NCBI GenBank assembly: GCA_032718475.1
Contig: JAUCBJ010000499.1
Coordinates: forward strand, 1-38,550
DNA from: Nemertoderma westbladi
Taxonomy: Eukaryota; Xenacoelomorpha; Nemertodermatida; Nemertodermatidae
Direction: 5' to 3'
DNA: 38,550 nt
Both the position numbers and the translations under genes were made by a program. The stretch's first letter is position 1. Each line of letters opens with the position of its first letter. The notes beneath the pieces were generated by a model. The model did not search any database and was not told the DNA's origin. It saw only the letters and a list, made by a program, of their open reading frames with translations. Below are positions 20,001 through 30,040 of this stretch, piece after piece.

Positions 20001-22207
20001 GACCTGGACTAACTCCAAAGAATTCCACTCGGTTAGTAGTTACTGAACCGGGACTAACTCCATCAAGGAATTCAACTCGGTTAGTAGTTACTGGACCTGG
20101 ACTAACTCCATCAAGGAATTCAACTCAGTTAGTAGTTACTGGACCTGGACTAACTCCAAGGAATTCAACTCGGTTAGTAGTTACTGGACCTGGACTAACT
20201 CCATCAAGGAATTCAACCGTTTAGTAGTTACTACAAAAAAAAAGTTTTTTACTAAGTAGTTACTGGACCTGGACTAACTCCATCAAGGAATTCAACTCGG
20301 TTAGTAGTTACTGGACCTGGACTAACTCCAAGGAATTCAACTCGGTTAGTAGTTACTGAACCTGGACTAACTCCATCAAGGAATTCAACCGTTTAGTAGT
20401 TACTGGACCTGGACTAACTCCATCAAGGAATTCAACTCGGTTAGTAGTTACTGGACCTGGACTAACTCCAAGGAATTCAACTCGGTTAGTAGTTACTGAA
20501 CCTGGACTAACTCCATCAAGGAATTCAACCGTTTAGTAGTTACTACAAAAAAAAAAGTTTTTTACTAGAGTAGTTTTTTACTAAGTAGTTACTAGACCTG
20601 GACTAACTCCAAGGAATTCAACTCGGTTAGTAGTTACTGGACCTGGACTAACTCCAAGGAATTCAACTCGATTAGTAGTTACTGGACCTGGACTAACTCC
20701 ATCAAGGAATTCATCTCGGTTAGTAGTTACTGGACCTGGACTAACTCCAAGGAATTCAACTCGGTTAGTAGTTACTGGACCTGGACTAACTCCAAGGAAT
20801 TCAACTCGGTTAGTAGTTACTGGACCTGGACTAACTCCAAGGAATTCAACTCGGTTAGTAGTTACTGGACCTGGACTAACTCCAAGGAATTCAACTCGGT
20901 TAGTAGTTACTGAACCTGGACTAACTCCATCAAGGAATTCAACCGTTTAGTAGTTACTACAAAAAAAAAAAGTTTTTTACTAGAGTAGTTTTTTACTAAG
21001 TAGTTACTAGACCTGGACTAACTCCAAGGAATTCAACTCGGTTAGTAGTTACTGGACCTGGACTAACTCCAAGGAATTCAACTCGATTAGTAGTTACTGG
21101 ACCTGGACTAACTCCATCAAGGAATTCATCTCGGTTAGTAGTTACTGGACCTGGACTAACTCCAAGGAATTCAACTCGGTTAGTAGTTACTGGACCTGGA
21201 CTAACTCCAAGGAATTCAACTCGGTTAGTAGTTACTGGACCTGGACTAACTCCAAGGAATTCAACTCGGTTAGTAGTTACTGGACCTGGACTAACTCCAA
21301 GGAATTCAACTCAGTTAGTAGTTACTGGACCTGGACTAACTCCATCAAGGAATTCAACTCGGTTAGTAGTTACTGGACCTGGACTAACTCCATCAAGGAA
21401 TTCAACTCGGTTAGTAGTTACTGGACCTGGACTAACTCCATCAAGGAATTCCACTCGGTTAGTAGTTACTGGACCTGGACTAACTCCATCAAGGAATTCA
21501 ACTCGGTTAGTAGTTACTGGACCTGGACTAACTCCATCAAGGAATTCAACTCGGTTAGTAGTTACTGGACCTGGACTAACTCCAAGGAATTCAACTCGGT
21601 TAGTAGTTACTGGACCTAGACTAACTCCATCAAGGAATTCCACTCGGTTAGTAGTTACTGGACCTGGACTAACTCCATCAAGGAATTCAACTCGGTTAGT
21701 AGTTACTGGACCTGGACTAACTCCAAGGAATTCAACTCGGTTAGTAGTTACTGGACCTGGACTAACTCCATCAAGGAATTCCACTCGGTTAGTAGTTACT
21801 GGACCTGGACTAACTCCATCAAGGAATTCAACTCGGTTAGTAGTTACTGGACCTGGACTAACTCCAAGGAATTCAACTCGGTTAGTAGTTACTGGACCTG
21901 GACTAACTCCAAGGAATTCAACTCGGTTAGTAGTTACTGGACCTAGACTAACTCCATCAAGGAATTCCACTCGGTTAGTAGTTACTGGACCTGGACTAAC
22001 TCCATCAAGGAATTCCACTCGGTTAGTAGTTACTGGACCTGGACTAACTCCATCAAGGAATTCAACTCGGTTAGTAGTTACTGGACCTGGACTAACTCCA
22101 AGGAATTCAACTCGGTTAGTAGTTACTGGACCTGGACTAACTCCATTAAGGATTTCAACTCGGTTAGTAGTTACTGGACCTGGACTAACTCCTAGGAATT
22201 CAACACG
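17015..22207 (+). repeat. ~110-unit minisatellite built from a GALNS exon tail plus its 5' splice site
   Basis: The unit begins tactggacctggactaactc, continues catcaaggaattcaactcgg and ends ttagtagt (48 bp). A common variant lacks atc and is 45 bp. Unit 1 (17015-17062) is the real end of the preceding exon (YWTWTNSIKEFNT) and its donor ACG|GTTAGT. Later units repeat both, so about a hundred copies of a CGGTTAGT donor-like site stand in a row. Both main unit lengths are multiples of three. Recurrent variants include tactgaacc (in-frame TGA), tccaccggg, and gattagt or gtttagt, which lose the donor. A T/A-rich interruption, tactacaaaa...gttttttacta, occurs near 20231, 20544 and 20957. Higher-order blocks are evident. 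The last unit ends aacacgaag without a donor. Long frames on either strand here are repeat artefacts. Confidence 0.95.
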
Positions 22208-22858
22208 AAGTATTTGCCATAATGTATTATACTATTATTAGGTCGGCCAGTACAATACAGTAGCATAATAATCATGCATTGTTCTGATAAACCCTATAAT
22301 AGATAAATAAGAGTTAAGATAAATAAGAGTTAAGATAAATAAGAGTTAATTATTAACTCGAAAACTTTGAACTCAGTTGTAATCTCATCAATCGATAATG
22401 TGACCTGTTCCCTCTTTTGATAGTTTAACTTCTCCAATAAAGTAAACCACACCAACCGTTTAGGGGACCCACTACTAGTCCCTCACTCAGTCCGGGAGTA
22501 ATCAGTGATTAGCTGGGCAGTTTAGTAAGCTGATCGCGATCGTTAGGTTTAATTTATCTTTAGCTTATCGGTTATTTCATTGCCGATTTTCCCTTTGAGA
22601 TACTTTAACTCCTCTGTCGCCCTTCCTTAGCTTTGTTTTCCCTATAGAAAATGAATCCCTCTTGGATGAGGATGGTGTGATAGGAGGGTGATAACTGTCT
22701 AACTGGTCATTAATCTGGTCGCCATTAGTTTTATTATATTACCTATATATTATTATCATAATATAAATTATAATTAATTAAACAGGACTAAGGATGATCC
22801 AACTCTATAGCAAATGGAGCTGAAAAAATGAATTCGCCACCAGCGGGGATTATCATAA
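22208..22858. other. Intron between the exon-derived array and the hammerhead element
   Basis: It holds three copies of a 16-bp repeat (agataaataagagtta, 22301-22349). Otherwise it is AT-rich sequence with no recognisable gene. Confidence 0.55.
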
Positions 22859-23149
22859 TATACAATGTAAATAGGACAATATGATAATGCTCTCCGTAGC
22901 GAAAAATATCAACCGGCCCTATTGGGGCTCGTACCCGGTACCTAGGTTTCAAACTTCTGGTTATCATCAGCCGGGTGAGTGTACTGAGCTGCCAGACCGG
23001 ATGAATATTTCACCATGGAGTAGGAGATCATATTAAGGCCATACAATCACTCAAAGTAAAGTACAACTTTCGTTCGAGCCCCAACAGGGCCGGTTGATTT
23101 TTTTCGCTATGGAGAGCATTATCATATTGTCCTATTTACATTGTATATT
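22859..23149 (-). mobile_element. Foldback element carrying a second hammerhead ribozyme
   Basis: Inverted arms of about 73 bp (22859-22931 and 23073-23149) share atacaatgtaaataggacaa, gataatgctctcc, ttgatattt-type and ggccctattggggctcg-type sequence. Between them lies a hammerhead on the - strand, and the arm is what follows the ribozyme 3'. The right arm repeats that 3' flank in the opposite direction without the ribozyme. A B-box-like GTTCGAGCCCC is preserved in the right arm (23072-23082). The layout parallels the 340-bp elements at 28673-30073. It lies within GALNS intron 17054-23403. Confidence 0.7.
22933..22976 (-). ncRNA. Type I hammerhead ribozyme, family 2
   Basis: Read 5'-3' on the - strand: stem I ACCCGG; core CUGAUGA; stem II UAACCAGAAGUUU; core GAA; stem III ACC-UA-GGU; cleavage base A (complement of 22939); stem I CCGGGU. 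The two arms of stem I are perfectly complementary (6 bp). Stem III is 3 bp with a 2-nt loop, the weak short stem III reported for Penelope-type and retrozyme hammerheads. Stem II is weak (AAC/GUU plus a U-U pair), so activity may be low or may need a dimer. All core bases are present. It is antisense to GALNS. Confidence 0.78.
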
Positions 23150-23403
23150 TGATTCACCGCGTCACTCGCCCCACAACAATTCACTTATTATCATACTCGA
23201 GTGATTTAGGATGACTTTGTTTCTGGGTCTTCCATGTCCAGCCCAGGCTTTCGATATAACTTCCCGGTAAATCGGTCTCATTTTACTGAATCGCTCTTTT
23301 CATTTTATATACTACTACGCTCGGACATTCATTCGATTTAATCAGAGTAAAATCAATCTATTTCACCGAATCTTACCTAACACCTGTTCTCTGTTTTATT
23401 CAG

Positions 23404-23525
23404 GGAATAGATTTCTGTCCTGGTCAAGTTATTGCTGACGTAACCACCCATAATCTAACCGATCACAGCAACCAACCAATACTAATTCACTTGGGATCCG
23501 ACCCTGGCGAACGTTATCCAATCAG
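23404..23525 (+). CDS. GALNS: GALNS exon (GIDFCPGQ...LGSDPGERYPI)
   Basis: It opens after a pyrimidine-rich acceptor ttattcag (AG 23402-23403) and closes at AG|gtacgt (GT 23526-23527). It encodes GIDFCPGQVIADVTTHNLTD followed by HSNQPILIHLGSDPGERYPI and two bases of an Arg codon. This matches the C-terminal domain of vertebrate GALNS (GIDFCPGQ, HLGRDPGER). The frame from 17053 into this exon is maintained, which supports the donor at 17054. Forty codons plus two bases are completed by the next exon 10 kb away. Confidence 0.93.
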
Positions 23526-24771
23526 GTACGTTAGTTGTATGCTATCAGCTATTATTTCCTAATCCGGTTACGCGCAATATAAACGAGTCAATCTAGCATA
23601 AAACCCAAAAGTTATTCGCAATCAACCCGTCTTCACGTTTATGGGATTCTATATTATCTTGTTAATGACCAAAATAGCTATAAAAAATTAATTTGCTTAG
23701 AATATATATTTATTCATTGAAATTCTACATGAATTATTTGCATAAAACAAGCCAAACAAAAGGAACAGTAGGTAAGAGTAAGTTAGTAATGTTCCAGAAT
23801 AATTTAATTAATTGCACAATATGCTACAATTCAATGGGGAATGTCTACAATTTATACTGATCTGGCCTGTCAAACGTAAATTGTTATATCTCGGTAACTA
23901 TAAGTCGCATCCAATTTTTAAGTATATAAAAGATTTAAAGATATTAATAAGGTAACTGATGTAAAAAAAATTTACAATTCCACTGCAAGGAAATTTCGTA
24001 ATTCCATTAATGTTAGAGACGATTTTTCACAAAATGAAATTGGGATTTCTCTATTGATTTTAGATGCAATTTATTTATTTAATAATTGTAATTTATTATT
24101 AGTTTAAAAACCACAATAGTTGATAATATAACAAATTTACATACACCCGTTTAGTAGAGAAGTTGTGTAAAATTGCCAAAATTCGTATTAAAAATGGTTA
24201 AATGATTAGACAAATTTATGTTGCTCTATAAACTAAATTGGTAACTATCTACTGTAGAAGTGCATAGTTCAGTTAATCGATAGTAACTGGACTAAAGATT
24301 GTCTTACTGAAATTGGGGAAAATCCAACCAATAGACCCCTTGTTGCTATGTAAAATCCCTCACGCTCACTCTAGGGAACGAAACATAATTGAAAGTGATC
24401 CGCATAATTTATATTTATAGACTTTTTTGGTGATATTAGCAAGAGTCAAAAAAATTGTATAGTTTTGGGTTACCCCTTCTTTTTCGCTAGATTGACTGAA
24501 CTAGTAGCCAATCAGCCATCTCGGCCCCCAAGTATACCAGACTTTCTGCTTTTTTTTAATTTTTTTATTGAATTAATTAATTAAATTAATTTATTTATTT
24601 GTTAATTTAATGAATAATTAACGCACATAAATGAGATTGAGTATTATTGTTTAACAACATTTTTTATTTATAGTCTCTTGTTGCAATTCTAAAATACGCC
24701 GCAGATAAAGGCAAGCTTATATAATGCCTCCGTACTGCAACGCATACAGCCGAAAACGGTCTCCGGAATTT
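23526..24771. other. Intronic AT-rich stretch, nothing recognised
   Basis: Stops are frequent in all frames. A short match to the 684-1005 repeat (ataccagactttctgc) is at about 24533-24550, followed by T/A-rich sequence. Confidence 0.5.
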
Positions 24772-25443
24772 TTAGCCCACGAGTATCCTTAGCCCACGAG
24801 TATCCTTAGCCCGCGAGTATCCTTAGCCCGCGAGTATCCTTAGCCCACGAGTATCCTTAGCCCGCGAGTATCCTTAGCCCACGAGTATTCTTAGCCCGCG
24901 AGTATCCTTAGCCCACGAGTATCCTTAGCCCGCGAGAATCCTTAGCCCACCAGTATCCTTAGCCTGCGAGTATCCTTAGCCCGCGAGTATCCTTAGCCCG
25001 CGAGTATCCTTAGTCCACGAGTATCCTTAGCCAACGAGTATCCTTAGCCCGCGAGTATCCTTAGCCCGCGAGTATCCTTAGCCCACGAGTATCCTTAGTC
25101 CGCGAGTATCCTTAGCCCGCGAGTATTCTTAGCCCGCCAGTATCCTTAGCCCGCGAGTATCCTTAGCCCGCGAGTATCCTTAGCCCACGAGTATCTTTTG
25201 CCCGCGAGTAATCTTAGCCCGCGAGTATCCTTAGCCCGCGAGTATCCTTAGCCCGCGAGTATCCTTAGCCCACGAGTATCTTTTGCCCGCGAGTATTCTT
25301 AGCCCGTGGGTATTCTTAGCCCGCAAAATGAGTCTTCTTAGCCCGGGATAATTACTTGACACCAGGTATTCTTAGCCCGCGAGAATTCTTAGCCCGCAAC
25401 AGGAGGGAATTCTTAGCCCGCACACAGTGGGTATTCTTAGCCC
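24772..25443. repeat. 17-bp tandem array (cgcgagtatccttagcc)n
   Basis: About 38 units of a 17-mer with cgcgag/cacgag alternation. It degrades at the right end into longer units such as gggtattcttagcccg. Its reverse complement is the array at 27061-27374, so the two form a large inverted pair around 1.6 kb of sequence. No spacers of CRISPR type are present. Confidence 0.92.
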
Positions 25444-25533
25444 GATGCGCTATGATATGGGAGTGGGAATTTGTGCTTGGGTGCTTGGGAATTTATTTAT
25501 AAGAACAACTTATACTAAATACTAATAATACTA

Positions 25534-26412
25534 CTAGGTCGAGCGAACTCGGACAGTGGAAATGAGATCCTTCCAGGCTTCCCGATTCTCCATAGTTGTC
25601 GCAATTTCGTTTCTCCCAAGTTCAGTATCCCTTTCAAGTTGATCTATGGCCGGTCGTCCACGACTACGCTTTCCATGAGTTGGTTGCCAGAGAAGTAGAT
25701 CTGGTATGACCTCGTCTTTACTTCGCCAGCAGTGCCCACTGAATCGTAATCTGCGTTCACGGAGGGTGGTTGATACAGGTGGTATTGTACCATAAAGCTC
25801 GGCGTTTGTAATGTGTTGTCTCCAGCTGATGTTTAGGGCTGCCCTTAGTAGGCTTGTGTAGCAAACATAAATTCGTTGTTGAAGTGATTTAGTCAGTGTC
25901 CAGGTCTCACCCCCGTATAAAAATACACTTTCCACTGTGGCTCGAAAGAACTTAGTCTTCAGGTGCCTGGAGAGATCTGATTTCCAGATGGTATCCATTT
26001 TTGATAGAGCTACCCCAAGCCTTTGCTTTCTTAACTTCTATGTCCTTTTTGCTACTCTCTATCCATGATCCAAGGTACTAGAAGTCGTCGACCTTCCTTA
26101 GTTGATTATTATCAATGGTTATCCAGTTTCCATCAACATTAAAGGTCATGAATTCGGTCTTGGTAGCATTTATATGCAATCCAACCTCCTTAGCAGCCCT
26201 CTCCACTTTATTTAGTAGAAGCTGTGCATCTGCTAGCGTATTAGAGAGCAGGGCGATGTCATCCGCAAAGTCGGTGTCTGTGACTGTAGTTGCCGGATAT
26301 CTACTACTTCTGCGTTCTTGAAGTGTGAATCCCAGATCTTCACCCTTTGTGGCCGTCCTGTATAACTGAACAATATTGTCGTGGGAAAGTTTACACTCGA
26401 TCGCAACCCTTT
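25534..26412 (-). pseudogene. Non-LTR retrotransposon reverse transcriptase relic (family A)
   Basis: On the - strand the 3' part is a 154-codon frame (25998 down to 25534) with the C-terminal block ...FLYGGETWTLTKSLQQRI, LRAALNISWRQHIT, RRLRFSGHCWRSKDEVIPDL and HGKRSRGRPAIDQL, typical of the post-palm region of LINE-type reverse transcriptases. Upstream (26412 down to 26000) the palm reads TTVTDTDFADDIALLSNTLA (the FADD catalytic motif) and NATKTEFMTFNVDGN. It is broken by a TAG in place of the Gln expected after DDF and by a frameshift just before KMDTIWKSDL. The finger domain, endonuclease and ORF1 are absent. A second, about 90% similar copy is at 35451-36107. It is a dead fragment. The + strand frame over it is a shadow. 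Confidence 0.88.
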
Positions 26413-26546
26413 TTAGGGCTCAATTTGTTTGGCTAAAAAGTTTATCACATAAATGAGACAGTTGCGTTAGTTCATTCTAATACTCTATACTTCATTTTCT
26501 CTTTTTTCTTTTTACAGTTTAATATTTTTATGGTTTTGATCGAGTC

Positions 26547-26798
26547 GGGGGAGGGGGAAACTGGACTCAAATCCCATCTCGGCTAATAATTAATATCCCA
26601 CCTCAATGTTAAATTCTCAATTTAGGGAAAGGAACAGGTTACAGTGGCACATTATTTTAACCAAAACAATAAACTAAATTTAATAGAACAGGTTACAGTT
26701 TTATTTCTGGAAGTAATCAGCTGTTATTTGCGTCGAATTTCCCCTGGAGAGGGATGAATTTCGTTTGCGTCGAAAGTTCCCCACCCCCCCTCCCCCCC
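26547..26798 (+). mobile_element. G/C-tract-terminated dispersed element, copy 3
   Basis: It begins gggggagggggaaactggactc and ends gcgtcgaaagttcccc, then C-rich sequence. The interior is collinear with the copy at 16285-16530 (aattctcaatttagggaaag, aacaggttacagtggcac, tttcccctggagaggg). Confidence 0.72.
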
Positions 26799-27060
26799 TA
26801 TCTGTTTTGATCGTAATTCAATCTAGTAATGAATCAACCAGTACATTTTGGATTAAGTGTTTTTCAAAAAAGGCAGCACTCTTCCACTTGTTGCATCCTG
26901 GTACAACGTACCAATTTACAAAGAAACGAAGCAACCGTGATGGTAATTACATAATAAATGTTAACTAGATGGGGCATAGAATGAAATCCTGACAGTAATA
27001 TTAAATATCCCGCCCAATTGTTTCAAGTAAAATATATTTTGTAGTCAAAAAATAATAACT

Positions 27061-27374
27061 GCGGGCTAAAAATGCTCGCGGGCTAAGAATACCCACTTTG
27101 TGCGGGCTAAGAATACTCGCGGGCTAAGAATACCCACTCCGTGCGGGCTAAAAATACTCGCGGGCTAAGAATACCCACTTTGTGAGGGCTAAGAATACTC
27201 GCGGGCTAAGAATACCCACTTTGTGCGGGCTAAGAATACTCGCGGGCTAAGAATACCCACCCCGTGCGGGCTAAGAATACTCGCGGGCTAAGAATACCCA
27301 CCCCGTGCGGGCTAAGAATACTCAAGATTTCGGTCTAAGAATACCCGCGGGCTAAGGATACCCGCGGGCTAAGA
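27061..27374. repeat. Inverted counterpart of the 17-bp array (~41-bp higher-order unit)
   Basis: The word gcgggctaagaatactc alternates with gcgggctaagaataccc and a 7-bp insert (actttgt or accccgt), giving a period of about 41 bp. The 17-mers are the reverse complement of the array at 24772-25443. Confidence 0.9.
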
Positions 27375-28077
27375 ATTCACCTAACCAGCCGAACAACAAC
27401 ACTCCCAGATACAACCTGCCAGCGACACCCATACATGTAACGAATAGCAGTGCAACACGCGTTACAAAAACACATGCAACTAAATTACTTAATACTAAAT
27501 ACAATACAATATAATTATATTATATAGGTATAGGAAGGAATATTTCGATATTTTTCTATATATTAGACTTTATGCTGTTATAGTTCACTTTGCAGTTTAC
27601 CCCCCTGTGAAGAATAGGCCTACCATCTGAATCTAACCAAAACAATGAACGAATTAGTAAATGTACAGGTTATAAGATAGAAATTAGCGCTATAAAACAC
27701 TTAATAAAGATAATTCTTAGAAATATACAAATTCTTCATAAATTTTTTAATAAAGTTTCAAAAGGGATAAAACCTGTTATTCTTCACATGAGCGGCCACG
27801 TGGTTTCAACGTCAGACTGAATATGATAAAATTAATGATAAAAAAAATCACTTACTACTAATTAGTTTAGTTCAGTATTAGGCCGACGGTTGAGGTGAAT
27901 CATTCAGATTGAGTTTCACATATCAATTTGTGGAGTATGGTAACAATAACTGTGACTTGTTCTGTTCACTGCACTTTGTAAAATAATTTGCACAACAGTT
28001 CATGACGTGTGCATGCATTTTAATTTTACTACTACTTTATTATTATTCTTTCGTTTAATTTTAAAATCATTTAGGTC
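27375..28077. repeat. Non-coding; second copy of the 684-1005 dispersed repeat
   Basis: Positions about 27580-27800 share cactttgcagttta, gtgaagaata, caggttataagat, cacttaataaagataa and ttattcttcacatg with 684-1005. The remainder shows nothing recognisable. Confidence 0.55.
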
Positions 28078-28360
28078 CCACCTTCTCGTTGTGGTTATTA
28101 AATCATTGCCTTGAATTCAAGTGTCACTGGTGGTCGTGGGTTCTATCCCCGCATGGGGGGGAGGCTGGGTCATTGGAGTTTTCGGTTCTGTACGATTTTT
28201 GCCTGGGCGAATATCCATCTGCCTTACATCCTTAAATAGTAGCTAAATCAGTACCAGTTTCCTCTGGGATAATTGATAATAAATAGTTCTGGTGGCAAAT
28301 ATATCGTCAGACTTTGTGCGTAGTCCTGGGCTGAAAGGCCGTTATATAACTTTAATTTAC
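28078..28360 (+). repeat. tRNA-derived SINE-like element
   Basis: It has an A-box-like cgttgtggttatta (28087-28100) and a B-box-like gggttctatcccc (28138-28150), with a closable T-arm (gtggg/cccgc). A non-tRNA body follows, ending near ctgggctgaaaggccgttat. It has the shape of a tRNA-headed SINE, but exact ends and target duplications were not found. Confidence 0.55.
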
Positions 28361-28775
28361 TTATTTTTTTATGTAGAACGGATTCAAGTTAACTTCCACC
28401 TGGGTTGAAACTCGAGAATAATAAAGATTGTGTAAAATAAAAGCAGATTGAATAACTTCGGTCACATTGGATCTGCTAGATATTTTTTGGAGACGTTACT
28501 TGACTTACCTTTTAGTTATATTTACTTCCGCATATAAACTTTTTGAATTACCAATATTAAGATTAAATATTTCCCCACATGTTCTCGGGTCAAAGAGACC
28601 GTATTAATTAATTTTCCAAAAAGTTTCGTTTAACATACCGTAGTATCATTGAGTACAACTTATGAAGATAATTAAATAAATTGGAGATGAGCTGTTGCAA
28701 CTGTAATTAAAGGTGTAATATTATGGGTTTGTTCAGAAGTGGAAAAAATGGGAGCGCGTCACCGGGGGTTGAACC

Positions 28776-28821
28776 AGCGCTATACGCACGTTTCGGCCTA
28801 ACAGGCCTCATCAGTAGCGCT
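28776..28821 (-). ncRNA. Type I hammerhead ribozyme, unit 1
   Basis: Read 5'-3' on the - strand: stem I AGCGCUA; core CUGAUGA; stem II GGCC-UGUUA-GGCC; core GAA; stem III ACG-UG-CGU; cleavage base A (complement of 28783); stem I UAGCGCU. Stem I pairs over 7 bp and stem II over 4 bp without mismatch. All conserved core positions are present. Stem III is only 3 bp, as reported for Penelope/retrozyme hammerheads that cleave best as dimers. Cleavage is predicted on the 3' side of GUA. Confidence 0.9.
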
Positions 28822-29115
28822 AACCAGCTCAGCCACTAGCCCCTGACACTCGCAGTCCCACCTAATCCACTTCTATTGAACGGGCAGTCTTAAGTTGCAA
28901 ATATTCTATCTCTAACAGCGGACCTAACGGCCTCAAGTATGCTAGAGTGAAACAGGAGGGAAGTACAAATAAATAAATATTCAGCTCGGTATTGCTGCCA
29001 GGTGATATTAATTAAATAAATTGGAGATGAGCTGTTGCAACTGTAATTAAAGGTGTAATATTATGGGTTTGTTCAGAAGTGGAAAAAATGGGAGCGCGTC
29101 ACCGGGGGTTGAACC

Positions 29116-29161
29116 AGCGCTATACGCACGTTTCGGCCTAACAGGCCTCATCAGTAGCGCT
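29116..29161 (-). ncRNA. Type I hammerhead ribozyme, unit 2
   Basis: Identical to the unit 1 ribozyme, exactly 340 bp away. Cleavage at both sites would release a 340-nt RNA. Confidence 0.9.
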
Positions 29162-29455
29162 AACCAGCTCAGCCACTAGCCCCTGACACTCGCAGTCCCA
29201 CCTAATCCACTTCTATTGAACGGGCAGTCTTAAGTTGCAAATATTCTATCTCTAACAGCGGACCTAACGGCCTCAAGTATGCTAGAGTGAAACAGGAGGG
29301 AAGTACAAATAAATAAATATTCAGCTCGGTATTGCTGCCAGGTGATATTAATTAAATAAATTGGAGATGAGCTGTTGCAACTGTAATTAAAGGTGTAATA
29401 TTATGGGTTTGTTCAGAAGTGGAAAAAATGGGAGCGCGTCACCGGGGGTTGAACC

Positions 29456-29501
29456 AGCGCTATACGCACGTTTCGGCCTAACAGGCCTCATCAGTAGCGC
29501 T
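29456..29501 (-). ncRNA. Type I hammerhead ribozyme, unit 3
   Basis: Identical to units 1 and 2, again 340 bp on. It lies nearest the presumed 5' end of the - strand transcript. Confidence 0.9.
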
Positions 29502-30040
29502 AACCAGCTCAGCCACTAGCCCCTGACACTCGCAGTCCCACCTAATCCACTTCTATTGAACGGGCAGTCTTAAGTTGCAAATATTCTATCTCTAACAGCG
29601 GACCTAACGGCCTCAAGTATGCTAGAGTGAAACAGGAGGGAAGTACAAATAAATAAATATTCAGCTCGGTATTGCTGCCAGGTGATATTAATTAAATAAA
29701 TTGGAGATGAGCTGTTGCAACTGTAATTAAAGGTGTAATATTATGGGTTTGTTCAGAAGTGGAAAAGCTCCCATTTTTTCCATTTCTGAACAAACCCACA
29801 ATATTACACCTTTAATTACAGTTGCAACAGCTCATCTCCAATTTATTTAATTAATATCACCTGGCAGCAATACCGAGCTGAATATTTATTTATTTGTACT
29901 TCCCTCCTGTTTCACTCTAGCATACTTGAGGCCGTTAGGTCCGCTGTTAGAGATAGAATATTTGCAACTTAAGACTGCCCGTTCAATAGAAGTGGATTAG
30001 GTGGGACTGCGAGTGTCAGGGGGTAGTGGCTGAGCTGGTT

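Noticed and set aside
18698-22018. Long - strand frames with EFLDGVSPGPVTTNRV repeats, and + strand GPGLTPSRNSTRLVVT frames
   Set aside because: The exon-derived repeat has units of 48/45 bp, so several frames stay open by periodicity. Only the YWTWTNSIKEFN frame is rooted in a real exon.
24772-25443. CRISPR-like array
   Set aside because: The 17-bp units are directly adjacent without unique spacers, and the window is eukaryotic.
26115-26321. + strand 68-codon frame
   Set aside because: It is antisense to the reverse transcriptase palm (FADD motif) of the family A LINE relic.
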